Below, piece by piece: positions 50,707 through 58,904 of a stretch of DNA of 64,000 nt. This stretch comes from an uncultured Lachnospiraceae bacterium (lineage in GTDB: Bacteria; Bacillota; Clostridia; Lachnospirales; Lachnospiraceae). A model generated the notes under the pieces. It had not been told where the DNA came from. It saw nothing but the letters and a program-made list of their open reading frames with translations, and ran no database searches. The stretch covers positions 52,012 through 116,011 of the forward strand of contig CAJTMB010000007.1 in assembly GCA_910577105.1 (NCBI GenBank), given 5' to 3'. A program made the position numbers and the translations under genes. Position 1 is the stretch's first letter, and the number at the start of each line of letters is the position of its first letter.

Positions 50707-51123
50707 TTATATCAGACAGCTTATCAGTTCCAGTTCCCCGCAGAAATCCCCGACCATACTGCCTTCCTTATATACGCTTCCCTGCCAGCTGGTATTTCTT
50801 CTGGACTCCACTACAATATCATATGTTTCCAACATTCCCTGCTGGCACAAAATCGTTTTCTCATCGGTTTCGGGACTGGGAAATCCCCGAAAAGCCGCAG
50901 GGCGGCATTTTTTACCCAGAAAACTTCTTTTTTCCTGAAACGCCTGCGGGTATCCCTTTTCGTCAAACACTTTATCCACTTTCAGGAGCATTTCCTCCAG
51001 TCCGCAAAAAGTGATGCAGGCTTTCCACAGCGGGGAGTATGCCCTGCCTTCTATGTTGCTGTCTTTATGGTCTATACAAATCCGGATTCCGTTTAATGGA
51101 AAGCAGTTTGTTTTTTGCTCCAT
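50707..51123 (-). CDS. Two-domain WQG-family protein cotranscribed with BTAD regulator
   Basis: 138 residues. The start at 51123 overlaps the regulator's stop by a few bases and has AAAGGGG ahead. The N-terminal half (GRAYSPLWKACITFCGLEEM then LLKVDKVFDEKGYPQAFQEK) and the C-terminal half (DIVVESRRNTSWQGSV ... GELELISCL) look like two copies of the fold seen alone in the 57-residue protein at 43337. No signal peptide, so it is cytosolic. Coupled translation with the regulator suggests that it modulates it, for example as a partner or anti-activator. Family unnamed. Confidence 0.68.
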   Translation of the reverse strand: MEQKTNCFPLNGIRICIDHKDSNIEGRAYSPLWKACITFCGLEEMLLKVDKVFDEKGYPQAFQEKRSFLGKKCRPAAFRGFPSPETDEKTILCQQGMLETYDIVVESRRNTSWQGSVYKEGSMVGDFCGELELISCLI

Positions 51124-51127
51124 CCTG

Positions 51128-52390
51128 TTATCCCCTTTCCCCAAACCGGCCGGACATCGTCACTTCCTCGATGTCACTCTTTATCTTTATCCGCCTGCTG
51201 TCAGGATATTTTGAAAATCTGGAAAGTATGCGTGATGTCACCATCATACCGGACTCCTGGGAACAGGTGGGCAAAAGCACAACAAACTGTGTGTCACTGT
51301 ATCTGGATGCCACATCCCCTATCCGCAGGGAATCCCGCAAAACTTCTTCCATCCTGTCCATGGCATTATTCAACAGGAATTTTTCCATTTTATCATTCTC
51401 TACCTTGACCATATCTTCGTTTATCGTCATTGTCAAAAGCAGTACATACTCCGCAATCCCAAGCCTGTGTATCCTTCTCGCTTCCATCCGGTAGGCTTCC
51501 CTGAATACCGCGTATCCGCAAATATAGGCGCCCTCCGGTTTTTCGGGTTCCAGCATGTCCTGCTGAATTTCCTCCATGGCCGCAGCTGCAGAACTCTTTT
51601 TCATTTTCAAAAGTTCCTTGTATATTTTCTTAAGCCCCGCAGTGTTGCGCACTCCCAAAGCCTCATACAAAATCTTCACTGCGTTTTCATAGTATTCCTC
51701 TGCCAGCTTCTGCTTATTCTGGTGTATCATGGCGCCAATCCGAAGACAGTGTATCTGCTCATCCACCTTGTCAAACTGCAGCGCTTTGGCACAAACCCTT
51801 TCCATGTTCTGATAGTCTTCTTCTCCCTCATATAATTCTGCCAGTTTTTTCGCACTGGAAAGAAAAAGGGAATGATAATAGGTGGAAACCGGAAGAATCC
51901 AATTGTTGTCTATATATTTTGCAAGAAAATCTCCCTGATACAATTCCACGGCTTCTTCGTAATATGTAATGCTTTCCCTGCCGTTTTCCGCTTCCGCCTT
52001 CTTGCCCATGTTGCAATTTTGTTCAAACAGTTCGGCATCCACCACAACTTCCATATCCGGATTCCAGTAATATGCCCCCCGGCTTGTCATGATAAAATCG
52101 GCATCCCCGAAATGTTTCTTAAAGATAGTACGCAGGCGGTACATCAGATTTTTCAAAGCGCCTGCCGGATTATCCGTCTCATCCTCTTTCCACAAGGCTT
52201 CCGTAAGTTCCTGTACCGACAGGGAACGTTCCCTGTGCAGCACTATGTAAGAAAACAGATTCACCAGTTTTTCCGAACGTATATCATCATCACCCAATAT
52301 ATTGCCTTGATATAAAATTTGAAATTTTCCCAATAAACTGACTGTAAAAATGATGACCGCCCCCTTTTTACCATCCTTACTTTTGTTCAT
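51128..52390 (-). CDS. BTAD (SARP-like) regulator with degenerate GGDEF domain
   Basis: 420 residues. An OmpR-type winged helix at about 14-110 (LVNLFSYIVLHRERSLSVQE, GALKNLMYRLRTIFKKHFG), a BTAD helical domain at about 115-265 (AELFEQN to LGVRNTAGLKKIYKELL), then a GGDEF-like domain from about 290. The last keeps RIGDVASRYSDTQFVVLLP, where RYGGDEF became RYSDTQF; the cyclase site is lost, so it can at best bind a nucleotide. SARP-type proteins bind direct repeats at 11-bp period just above the -10 box, and exactly such repeats precede the three structural operons of this locus. It is the likely local activator. Confidence 0.85.
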   Translation of the reverse strand: MNKSKDGKKGAVIIFTVSLLGKFQILYQGNILGDDDIRSEKLVNLFSYIVLHRERSLSVQELTEALWKEDETDNPAGALKNLMYRLRTIFKKHFGDADFIMTSRGAYYWNPDMEVVVDAELFEQNCNMGKKAEAENGRESITYYEEAVELYQGDFLAKYIDNNWILPVSTYYHSLFLSSAKKLAELYEGEEDYQNMERVCAKALQFDKVDEQIHCLRIGAMIHQNKQKLAEEYYENAVKILYEALGVRNTAGLKKIYKELLKMKKSSAAAAMEEIQQDMLEPEKPEGAYICGYAVFREAYRMEARRIHRLGIAEYVLLLTMTINEDMVKVENDKMEKFLLNNAMDRMEEVLRDSLRIGDVASRYSDTQFVVLLPTCSQESGMMVTSRILSRFSKYPDSRRIKIKSDIEEVTMSGRFGERG

Positions 52391-52403
52391 TATTTTCCCA
52401 ACT

Positions 52404-52433
52404 ACTATACCTCTCTTTCAATGGCATTGTCAA
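52404..52433 (-). promoter_or_regulatory. Sigma-A promoter of the BTAD regulator
   Basis: Minus strand TTGACA (52428-52433), 18-base spacer, TATAGT (52404-52409). Unlike the three target promoters it has a consensus -35 and no 11-bp repeat, so the regulator is probably made without its own help. Confidence 0.7.
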
Positions 52434-52469
52434 CAAAAAGGAAACCCTTTGAAGTAAGATGCCAAAATC

Positions 52470-52503
52470 AAAAAAGGAACGGCAAAATTCAGCCATTCCT
52501 TTT
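52470..52503 (-). terminator. Terminator of the anchored surface-protein operon
   Basis: AAAGGAATGGC / GCCGTTCCTTT stem (one mismatch) with an 8-base loop and TTTTTTG on the minus strand, 5 bases after the stop at 52508. Confidence 0.82.
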
Positions 52504-52507
52504 CTTC

Positions 52508-53506
52508 TCATTCTCCTTTTTGGGTTCCGGATTTCTTCTTGACAATAACCCAGATAACTGCAAGCAAGACTGCTGCCACCCCTGCAACGATGGCTCCCAT
52601 TACCATTTTGTTGGGGGATTCCATACGGAGATTGGAAAGAGGTGTTTCTTCCTCCTCAATTTTAACCGTATCCTGTCCATCACCGGCTAACTCCCCGCCA
52701 TCTCCAAGCGGTGTATCCTCATCCGGGATTGTTACAACATCCCCCTCATCTTCCCCAACGGCATTTGCGTCTTCTTCAGCCTGCGCATCCCCGCCTGCGC
52801 CGCCTCCGGCTACAGCCGCCTCATTATATATGATATTCTCCCTCTCATGATATTCTGTCGTGATGCCGCCATCCACATATTCTACGCGTACCGTTTCTTC
52901 CACGCCGGATACCTTGGCGCTGCTATAGGTAAATGTTATGATATTCCGTGAACTGTCTTCTCCCAGTACAAGGGATACCTCCTGTTCGGAATCCAGTTTA
53001 TAGTCGGGAACCTGCTTTGCCGTATAGGAAACGGTATCACCCACATTGCCCATTGCGATTTCCGGCAAGGCAACCTGCTCTCCCGAAGCGGCGTCTACAA
53101 ACATGACAGTGTACTCCACACCATCTGCCAGCCTGCCGTATTGCACCACATACTCACTTCTTTTGGAAACAGTCTCATCCACAGGTCCCCAGTTTTGGGC
53201 GGGAAGCACATAATAACCGCTGCTGGCAATGTCCCCGGCCTGCGGCAGGTCCGGATAAGCGCTTCCGGGCGTAACCTCATAAACAATCTTTTTCTCCCCT
53301 GCTTCGACTGCACCCAGGGTGTTTATTGCATATTCCTGATATTGGGCGGTAAACTCTCCTGCATTACCCGCTTTATAAATAATCTGGTAAGTCTTCCCCT
53401 CGGCTGCCTGTACGGATGGTCCGCAAAGAAAAGCAATCCCCATTATCGCAACAGCCGCTGCCAAACGAAATATCTTTTTTCCCACTGCTTTGCCCCTCCC
53501 TCTCAT
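52508..53506 (-). CDS. MucBP-like surface protein with C-terminal anchor
   Basis: 332 residues: signal peptide (IFRLAAAVAIMGIAFLCG to QAA), two or three beta-grasp repeats of MucBP type (YTVMFVDAASGEQVALPEIA, VSYTAKQVPDYKLDSEQEVS), an acidic linker with IPDEDTPLG and IEEEETPLS, then one transmembrane helix and KKKSG. The two (E/D)(D/E)TPL units just ahead of the helix resemble the variant sorting-like motifs found in clostridial surface proteins. The ATG at 53506 overlaps the previous stop; a GTG at 53485 with GGGAGGGG is an alternative start. Confidence 0.78.
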   Translation of the reverse strand: MRGRGKAVGKKIFRLAAAVAIMGIAFLCGPSVQAAEGKTYQIIYKAGNAGEFTAQYQEYAINTLGAVEAGEKKIVYEVTPGSAYPDLPQAGDIASSGYYVLPAQNWGPVDETVSKRSEYVVQYGRLADGVEYTVMFVDAASGEQVALPEIAMGNVGDTVSYTAKQVPDYKLDSEQEVSLVLGEDSSRNIITFTYSSAKVSGVEETVRVEYVDGGITTEYHERENIIYNEAAVAGGGAGGDAQAEEDANAVGEDEGDVVTIPDEDTPLGDGGELAGDGQDTVKIEEEETPLSNLRMESPNKMVMGAIVAGVAAVLLAVIWVIVKKKSGTQKGE

Positions 53507-54297
53507 TTTGCCAATTCGTCCTTTTTCTTTTTCCTGCCTGCAAACACTACGATAAAAACTCCCAGAGCCAGTATGGCAAGCAGCGTGCCGATTGCCGCCG
53601 GGTCGCCGGTCTTAACGGCAACTACCACGTCTTTTACCGTTTCCACAACCTCCAGCCTTGGTTCCGTTGTCTTTCTCTCCACACGCTCCACAGTTACCGT
53701 GCCCGCCGGGTCATTGTAAGCAACCAGAAAATCAAAACCAAACTTACCCAGCGCATTGCTGTAATCATTTTCTGTCGTATTGGTGATGGATTCCCCGTCA
53801 AGTCCTACAGAAAAAATCAGTTCTGCATGTTCACCTTTTTCCAAAGTAACAAGGAACACGGTATTCTTCAGCGAACCGTCATTCATCTCCAGAAAGCCCT
53901 TTTCACTGTCCGAAATATTTCCCGCGTCCTGCACGGAACCACCCACCGTACTGTCATACAAAACAGTGTCATCCAGCTTCAGGCTGATATCATAGGCTCC
54001 GCCTGCTGACTTTCCGGCAACTTCCAGCGCTTCCAGCGCTTCCGCATTCATATAAAAATCAACCCGGTGGGAATTATTGTTTACAATCTCTATTTTTTGT
54101 TCCCTTGTTTCTCCCGGCGCCATGCCTTCAAAAGTATTTCCCAGATTGACATTGCTTCCGTCTTCCCTGGAAATGTTGTAAACCAGCTTGTTGTCTGCGG
54201 TAAATTCCACCGTAGGCTTTTCTGCGGCATAGGATACCGACTTTATGCTTCCCATCAGTACCGCCGCCATGCCGAACAGCAGCATTATTTTTTTCAT
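53503..54297 (-). CDS. Anchored TasA-like surface protein with VKTGD tail
   Basis: 264 residues. Signal peptide (MLLFGMAAVLMGSIKSVSYA). The mature body has a jelly-roll like that of TasA relatives (LGNTFEGMAPGETREQKIEI, NNNSHRVDFYMNAEALEALE). It ends in VKTGDPAAIG, a hydrophobic helix and GRKKKKDE, which has the layout of a sortase signal with VKTG in place of LPXTG. It could be a wall anchor for the fibre. It overlaps the following gene by 4 bases (ATGA), and lies 26 bp after the TasA-like gene at 54323. Confidence 0.75.
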   Translation of the reverse strand: MKKIMLLFGMAAVLMGSIKSVSYAAEKPTVEFTADNKLVYNISREDGSNVNLGNTFEGMAPGETREQKIEIVNNNSHRVDFYMNAEALEALEVAGKSAGGAYDISLKLDDTVLYDSTVGGSVQDAGNISDSEKGFLEMNDGSLKNTVFLVTLEKGEHAELIFSVGLDGESITNTTENDYSNALGKFGFDFLVAYNDPAGTVTVERVERKTTEPRLEVVETVKDVVVAVKTGDPAAIGTLLAILALGVFIVVFAGRKKKKDELAK

Positions 54298-54322
54298 TCC
54301 AGACCTCCCTGCAAGTTCCTTT

Positions 54323-54952
54323 TTACTCAGTAACGCTTGTTATATTCCCATCCGAATCCAGCGTAACTTCTACGCCCCATGCGGAAGAAACGGCATCTTC
54401 CCCTGCAAACTTCTGCACCGCGTCCGCTTCCACCTCAAGCTGTGCCGACATCCCCGCATACCGGTTGCCCAGCGATTCCGATATCACCAGCGCATCCATA
54501 AAATTGGAAGAAGACTCCCCAGCCGCAAGCGGCTTTGTATAATACAGCACAAGCTGTTCTTCATCCTCATATGTCTTTATCCAGTCGCTGCTCTCCCGGT
54601 ATATGCTTATGGCAGAAGTATCCGCCTCAAAATCCTTGTCAAAGGCGCTGCCGTTGTAATTGCCCCATGATTTATTGATAATGACACGCACATAAAGGTC
54701 ATAACCGTTGTCCACATCATTGGTTACGCACATCGGTTTTGCCACCGTATCCCCCGGCATAATTTTTTCAGCCGTCACCACCGTCTTTTCCGGCTCTGTG
54801 CCATCTTCATAGATGCCGATTCCGAGTGCTTTCGTGGAAATAATGCTCTCCCCTGTATCTGATTGCGCATTGATGGCAGCCAGACTGCCCCCCACAATGG
54901 CCGTCAGAACCAGGATGCCTGCAATTCCCATAAGCGCTAACTTCTTCTTCAC
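54323..54952 (-). CDS. TasA/camelysin-like protein of anchored operon
   Basis: 209 residues with a GTG start at 54952 behind GAGGAG. The signal peptide KKKLALMGIAGILVLTAIVG then GSLAAINAQSDTGES shows the short SipW style. The body has KIMPGDTVAKPMCVTNDVDN and GYDLYVRVIINKSWG, a camelysin-like strand order. First gene of the operon with two membrane-anchored proteins; its promoter is operator site 1. Confidence 0.8.
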   Translation of the reverse strand: MKKKLALMGIAGILVLTAIVGGSLAAINAQSDTGESIISTKALGIGIYEDGTEPEKTVVTAEKIMPGDTVAKPMCVTNDVDNGYDLYVRVIINKSWGNYNGSAFDKDFEADTSAISIYRESSDWIKTYEDEEQLVLYYTKPLAAGESSSNFMDALVISESLGNRYAGMSAQLEVEADAVQKFAGEDAVSSAWGVEVTLDSDGNITSVTE

Positions 54953-55005
54953 CTTATCAATCTCCTCATTCTTATGCGTGGATAGATTCTTTGATACTAT
55001 CCTGT

Positions 55006-55038
55006 ATTATAAAAGTCAAACGTCACACAAAAGTCACA
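55006..55038 (-). promoter_or_regulatory. BTAD-type operator and promoter, site 1
   Basis: Minus strand: TGTGAC (55033-55038), TGTGAC 11 bp on (55022-55027), 10 bases, then a perfect TATAAT (55006-55011). No -35 consensus. Same geometry as sites 2 and 3. It drives the operon starting at 54952. Confidence 0.73.
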
Positions 55039-55155
55039 CGGGAGAAAATAAAGAAAATCCGTCTTATTTTATTTCGCGTGAAAAGAAAAGTACCCTTCTT
55101 CCTTCTGCCGTTTGCGCAGGCGTATAGAAGCAATGATAAAAGAAGCATTATTGTT

Positions 55156-57516
55156 TTATTTGATTTCATTTAAATATAGCTGCACGCGACTCTGAATGAT
55201 ATCCAGAACCTGGTCTGCGGATTTGTCCCCGGAAATAAAACTCCCCATTTCTTCCACTACGATTGGCATTACGCTCTCCGCCCTCGGACTTGCAGGCCTG
55301 GCTGAAAAAAAGACCTCCCGCAGTTTCTCAATCTGTTCATCCGAAAGCGGTTCTTCCTGATATTCAAAGCTACCATACGCGCTGAGTCCCTCCGGCAGCT
55401 CATCGTCCTCCCCAAGATAGATAAAAAACTGCTCCAGTGCTTCCTTCCTCACCGGAAAACCATTGGGGCGTGACTGCATCGTTCCGGATGATGCCGCTTT
55501 TATAGCAAACTGCATCTGGTATTTTTCCGACACCAAAAACTCCAGAAAAGCCCGTGCGCCGTCCTGATTTTCACATGCCTGATTCACTGCAATGCACTTT
55601 CCATGCATCAAGTGCCCGCTTCCACCATCCTGTACCGGAAAACCAATATATGCCTCCTCATTCTGAAATACCGCCATGGCCAGCCTGACTGCATTCACAT
55701 CATAAAGCCGCTGCAGCCAAACAAGTCCTTTACCGTCCGATACCCTCTGCGCCACATTATCGGGAGTGCTGTCATGGTCAGCATATTTAACTGCAAACTG
55801 CAGCAGTTCTTCCGCTTCCCCGCCATTTAAGAAACTGACGCCGTTTTCCCAATCCACCAGTCCCTTGTTACTCTCTGTGCTCAGTCCCAAATAGTAAAAC
55901 AACCCTGCTTCATCTTCCAGGCCTGCAAAAAAAGCAGCATTGCTTCCTTCCATACATTCCATAGCTTCCTCCAGGCTCCAGCTCTTCCTGTTTCCCACCA
56001 CATCCCTGCTCACAACCAGCGTATTGACGCTGCATGCATAGGGAAGCGCATACAGCTTTCCATCCACCAGCCCTGTCTTCCACGCGGAAGGCAGCAGTAA
56101 TTCCTCATACCCCGCAAAAAGCTCCGTAAGTTCCAGCAGGTAACCCTTCCGTGCACCCGCCTCCAGACTGATAGCCTCGTCTGCCACAAGTAAATCCGGG
56201 CCTCCCCCGGAAGCCATCTCCGCCTGTATCCGGGTCAAGTAATCATCAAAGCTTTCCCCATCTTCTGCCGTACGGAGCACGAGCCTGTACTCATCACTCT
56301 GCAGATTAAACTCCCTGACCATCCGTTCATAATCTGAGGACACAAAGGTAACTGCCAGCACTAATTCCTTCTTTTCTTTTTCTTCCCTCTCCTGCCCCGT
56401 TTGCTCTGAAAGCTCCCACAAAAAACAGGTGCCTGCCTCGTATTCGCCAAATTGACCTTCCGAAAGCACCAGAAGGGAACCGTCATCCCTTACGCATGCA
56501 CCGCGCCACGCACCAGCCATCTTGTTGTAAGTACCCTCACCCATAGAATGTATTTTCTCCAAGGACTGTTCCTCCATGGAAAATTTCCATATTCCGCCGT
56601 CATTACATAAATACCCTTGTGTCTCTGAAAAGAAAACAATTTCACTGATGGGCGACATATTGGTATCCTGTGATATAAAGACAGGCTGACTCTTCCCTTC
56701 CTTCCAGATGGTAAATCCGCCCTCCGAATAAAAGGCATTATTTCCCTCTATCTTCACATCTTCGGCAGACATTCCGCATAAAAATGTTTCCCCGTCAAAT
56801 GGATTGTACACAATATCCCACACATATCCTTCTGAAAGCGTCGGCATTCCACCTTTTTCCTGATTATCCTTATCCAGCCAGAGCATCTGGTACTCCATCT
56901 CCGGAACCCACTGCCTGTAAAGAAAGTAAGTTCCAAAGTCTTCACCGTCAGCCCATACTTCAGGAAGTCTTTCGTAAAAATACTCCTCCTGCATCCGTTC
57001 CCCATAAAGCTCCACAGCAGAGCATCCCTCCTCCATGGACCATCTGCCCAGATAAGAAGCGCCCTCCTGCTCCTGCAGCAGTATGTGAAGAATCCCATCC
57101 CCGGAAACATATTCTGACCAGGTAAAAATCCAGGGCCGGCAGTTTTTTCCTTCCACCCAGTCCTCTGGGGTAATCATGTAGCTTTCCCATGTTGTATATG
57201 GCGGTTTCAGAACCTGTATGCAGGAGCCTGCATATATTAGTTCATCGGAAGATGAACTAATATGAAGAATACGATAGATATTTTCTTCTGCCATGCCCCA
57301 TGTCCCGCCATAGCTTCTACCGTTCTCCGGTATCCTGTCTTTTATTGCCATGTCCGCATCCGGCATTTCAATCTGGTTTAAGCGCCATTCCGTCTGTGTT
57401 TCATTTTCCAGGATATCCAATTCTTGCTTTGTTTCCGTCTGCTCCTGTCCTGCTGTGATACCCGAAGAATCACGTCCTATACTACATGCACTCAAAAACA
57501 AAATAAATGCTATCAA
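55156..57516 (-). CDS. Solute-binding lipoprotein with propeller-like N-terminal half; start out of frame
   Basis: 786 residues as read from a TTG at 57516. The first 20 residues carry a lipobox (LFLSAC). Residues to about 390 are repeated strands like a beta propeller; from about 395 (KELVLAVTFVSSDYERMVRE) comes an ABC-type extracellular solute-binding fold. No permease is adjacent. The TTG start gives a signal peptide without a basic start and without a ribosome site. ATGs at 57541 and 57547, behind AAAGGGGG, would give MEKRWVSVLIAFILFLSACS if the A7 tract at 57531-57537 had one A less. So the gene is frameshifted, phase variable, or read by slippage. Confidence 0.75.
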   Translation of the reverse strand: MIAFILFLSACSIGRDSSGITAGQEQTETKQELDILENETQTEWRLNQIEMPDADMAIKDRIPENGRSYGGTWGMAEENIYRILHISSSSDELIYAGSCIQVLKPPYTTWESYMITPEDWVEGKNCRPWIFTWSEYVSGDGILHILLQEQEGASYLGRWSMEEGCSAVELYGERMQEEYFYERLPEVWADGEDFGTYFLYRQWVPEMEYQMLWLDKDNQEKGGMPTLSEGYVWDIVYNPFDGETFLCGMSAEDVKIEGNNAFYSEGGFTIWKEGKSQPVFISQDTNMSPISEIVFFSETQGYLCNDGGIWKFSMEEQSLEKIHSMGEGTYNKMAGAWRGACVRDDGSLLVLSEGQFGEYEAGTCFLWELSEQTGQEREEKEKKELVLAVTFVSSDYERMVREFNLQSDEYRLVLRTAEDGESFDDYLTRIQAEMASGGGPDLLVADEAISLEAGARKGYLLELTELFAGYEELLLPSAWKTGLVDGKLYALPYACSVNTLVVSRDVVGNRKSWSLEEAMECMEGSNAAFFAGLEDEAGLFYYLGLSTESNKGLVDWENGVSFLNGGEAEELLQFAVKYADHDSTPDNVAQRVSDGKGLVWLQRLYDVNAVRLAMAVFQNEEAYIGFPVQDGGSGHLMHGKCIAVNQACENQDGARAFLEFLVSEKYQMQFAIKAASSGTMQSRPNGFPVRKEALEQFFIYLGEDDELPEGLSAYGSFEYQEEPLSDEQIEKLREVFFSARPASPRAESVMPIVVEEMGSFISGDKSADQVLDIIQSRVQLYLNEIK

Positions 57517-57582
57517 AACCGAAACCCATCTTTTTTTCCATCGTCATTTCCCCCTTTTACAGAAAATCTTTTATCTTAAGAA

Positions 57583-57672
57583 TTATTTCTTCAACTCCTC
57601 CAAATATAACTGTACCGGGTTCTGTATGATATTACAGACCTCCCCGCCGTCCTGCTTGCTGCAAAAAAATCT
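57583..57672 (-). pseudogene. Remnant 3' end of a second solute-binding lipoprotein gene
   Basis: On the minus strand, EVCNIIQNPVQLYLEELKK and a stop, matching the end of the neighbouring lipoprotein (QVLDIIQSRVQLYLNEIK, stop). Only about 30 codons are recognisable, so a tandem copy was largely deleted. The remaining stretch to 58181 (about 500 bp) has no gene I can support; several short frames with stops on the plus strand look like decay. Confidence 0.6.
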
Positions 57673-58181
57673 ATTCTCCAAGGCTTCTGCGTTAAATCAA
57701 TTTCGGAAATTCCTCATGAATTTTTTCATCACTCCATGTACCCTGTCCCTGACTCTTAACTCCCAAAATTTTTATAACTTTCATCACTCTGCTCCTCTTC
57801 TATATCTAAATCATAATTCATACCAATACACCAGTCAATTATTAGTTTGTTTTTCGTTATAGAAGGTAATCTGTCGATTTCCCACAATACCATTTACACT
57901 GCGCCTCTAAGCTGGAAAAAGGCGTACCCGGGGTTGTTACCACATTGAACCGGAGGGACATCAGTGTCTGGAGGAACTTATGGAAGTTTACCAGTCTACC
58001 ATTATCGGAATCAACAAAATATTGAGAACCTATTGAAAGAGCAGGATTACCATCAAAACACAAAAAGCCTTATTCCCCATTTTAAGGAAACCGCAGGATG
58101 TTGTCCACAGCTATTATTCCATGATGGATTTGTCTCACCTTTTTTCCCACATCCGACTGCATCGTTTGCTGAAATATGTAT

Positions 58182-58877
58182 TTACCTGTCTTCTCCAACA
58201 GCCGCCGGCTTTTCCACTATTTCAAACAGGATGTAACCGTACGACGAAACGGTTTTTCCTTCCACATTACAGACTGCGTTTAAGCGAAAACTCTTGTTTT
58301 CTTCCACTACCTCCATAACTCCCATCCTGTAAACCTCCCTGTCGCCCCATTCATTGAATGGCTGCAGGCTGGGTTTGTACGCAATTCCATCCCGGTAAAA
58401 AAAAGCCTCATACAGGGATTCCCTGTCAATGTCCGGATAAAGGCTGCCCATGTTGTGTGCCTGGCTGACATCTATCTCCAGTTCCATGGGCGTCAGAATC
58501 CAGCATGTGCCGTTTTGTTCCCAGAAACTAAGTTCCTCCTCCGCCACATACTCCCTGGATAAGCCCGTGGAATGTACCACAAGCTGTCTTACACCGTTTC
58601 TCTCAACGGTCATAACCTCCTTTATCTTTCTGGGAATCGGCCCCGTAATGTCCTGCAGATAAATATGCTCCTCATCCCACGTCTGCATCAGGATGCGTAC
58701 AGGGTATAAGGACAGTCCGTCCTTTTCCGTAATTTCCACAAACCGCACATGACAGTTTTCAAAATCTCCTCTGCAAAAATCAATCAGATATCCGTGTTCC
58801 CAGTAAAGCACAAATAAAAGCCGCTGCCAATCTCTTTTGTTTCCCCATGTTATTCCTTCCCTGCATAAGTTCCCCAA
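58182..58877 (-). CDS. Hypothetical protein, unrecognised
   Basis: 231 residues, no family recognised. It is rich in aromatic and acidic residues, with alternating strand-like segments (RFVEITEKDGLSLYPVRILM, YGYILFEIVEKPAAVGEDR) that suggest a beta-rich fold. No signal peptide or membrane helix. The start is uncertain, because the N-terminus (MGNLCREGITWGNKRDWQRL) looks truncated, and the gene could be the surviving part of a longer one. It faces decayed sequence downstream. Confidence 0.55.
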   Translation of the reverse strand: MGNLCREGITWGNKRDWQRLLFVLYWEHGYLIDFCRGDFENCHVRFVEITEKDGLSLYPVRILMQTWDEEHIYLQDITGPIPRKIKEVMTVERNGVRQLVVHSTGLSREYVAEEELSFWEQNGTCWILTPMELEIDVSQAHNMGSLYPDIDRESLYEAFFYRDGIAYKPSLQPFNEWGDREVYRMGVMEVVEENKSFRLNAVCNVEGKTVSSYGYILFEIVEKPAAVGEDR

Positions 58878-58904
58878 TTGTCATAACCATCACTTCTGTT
58901 TTCG

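Noticed and set aside
57700..58181. Possible plus-strand gene in the gap near 58.0 kb
   Set aside because: All three plus frames have stops every 30-60 codons; pieces look coding-like but no start, ribosome site or family could be supported.
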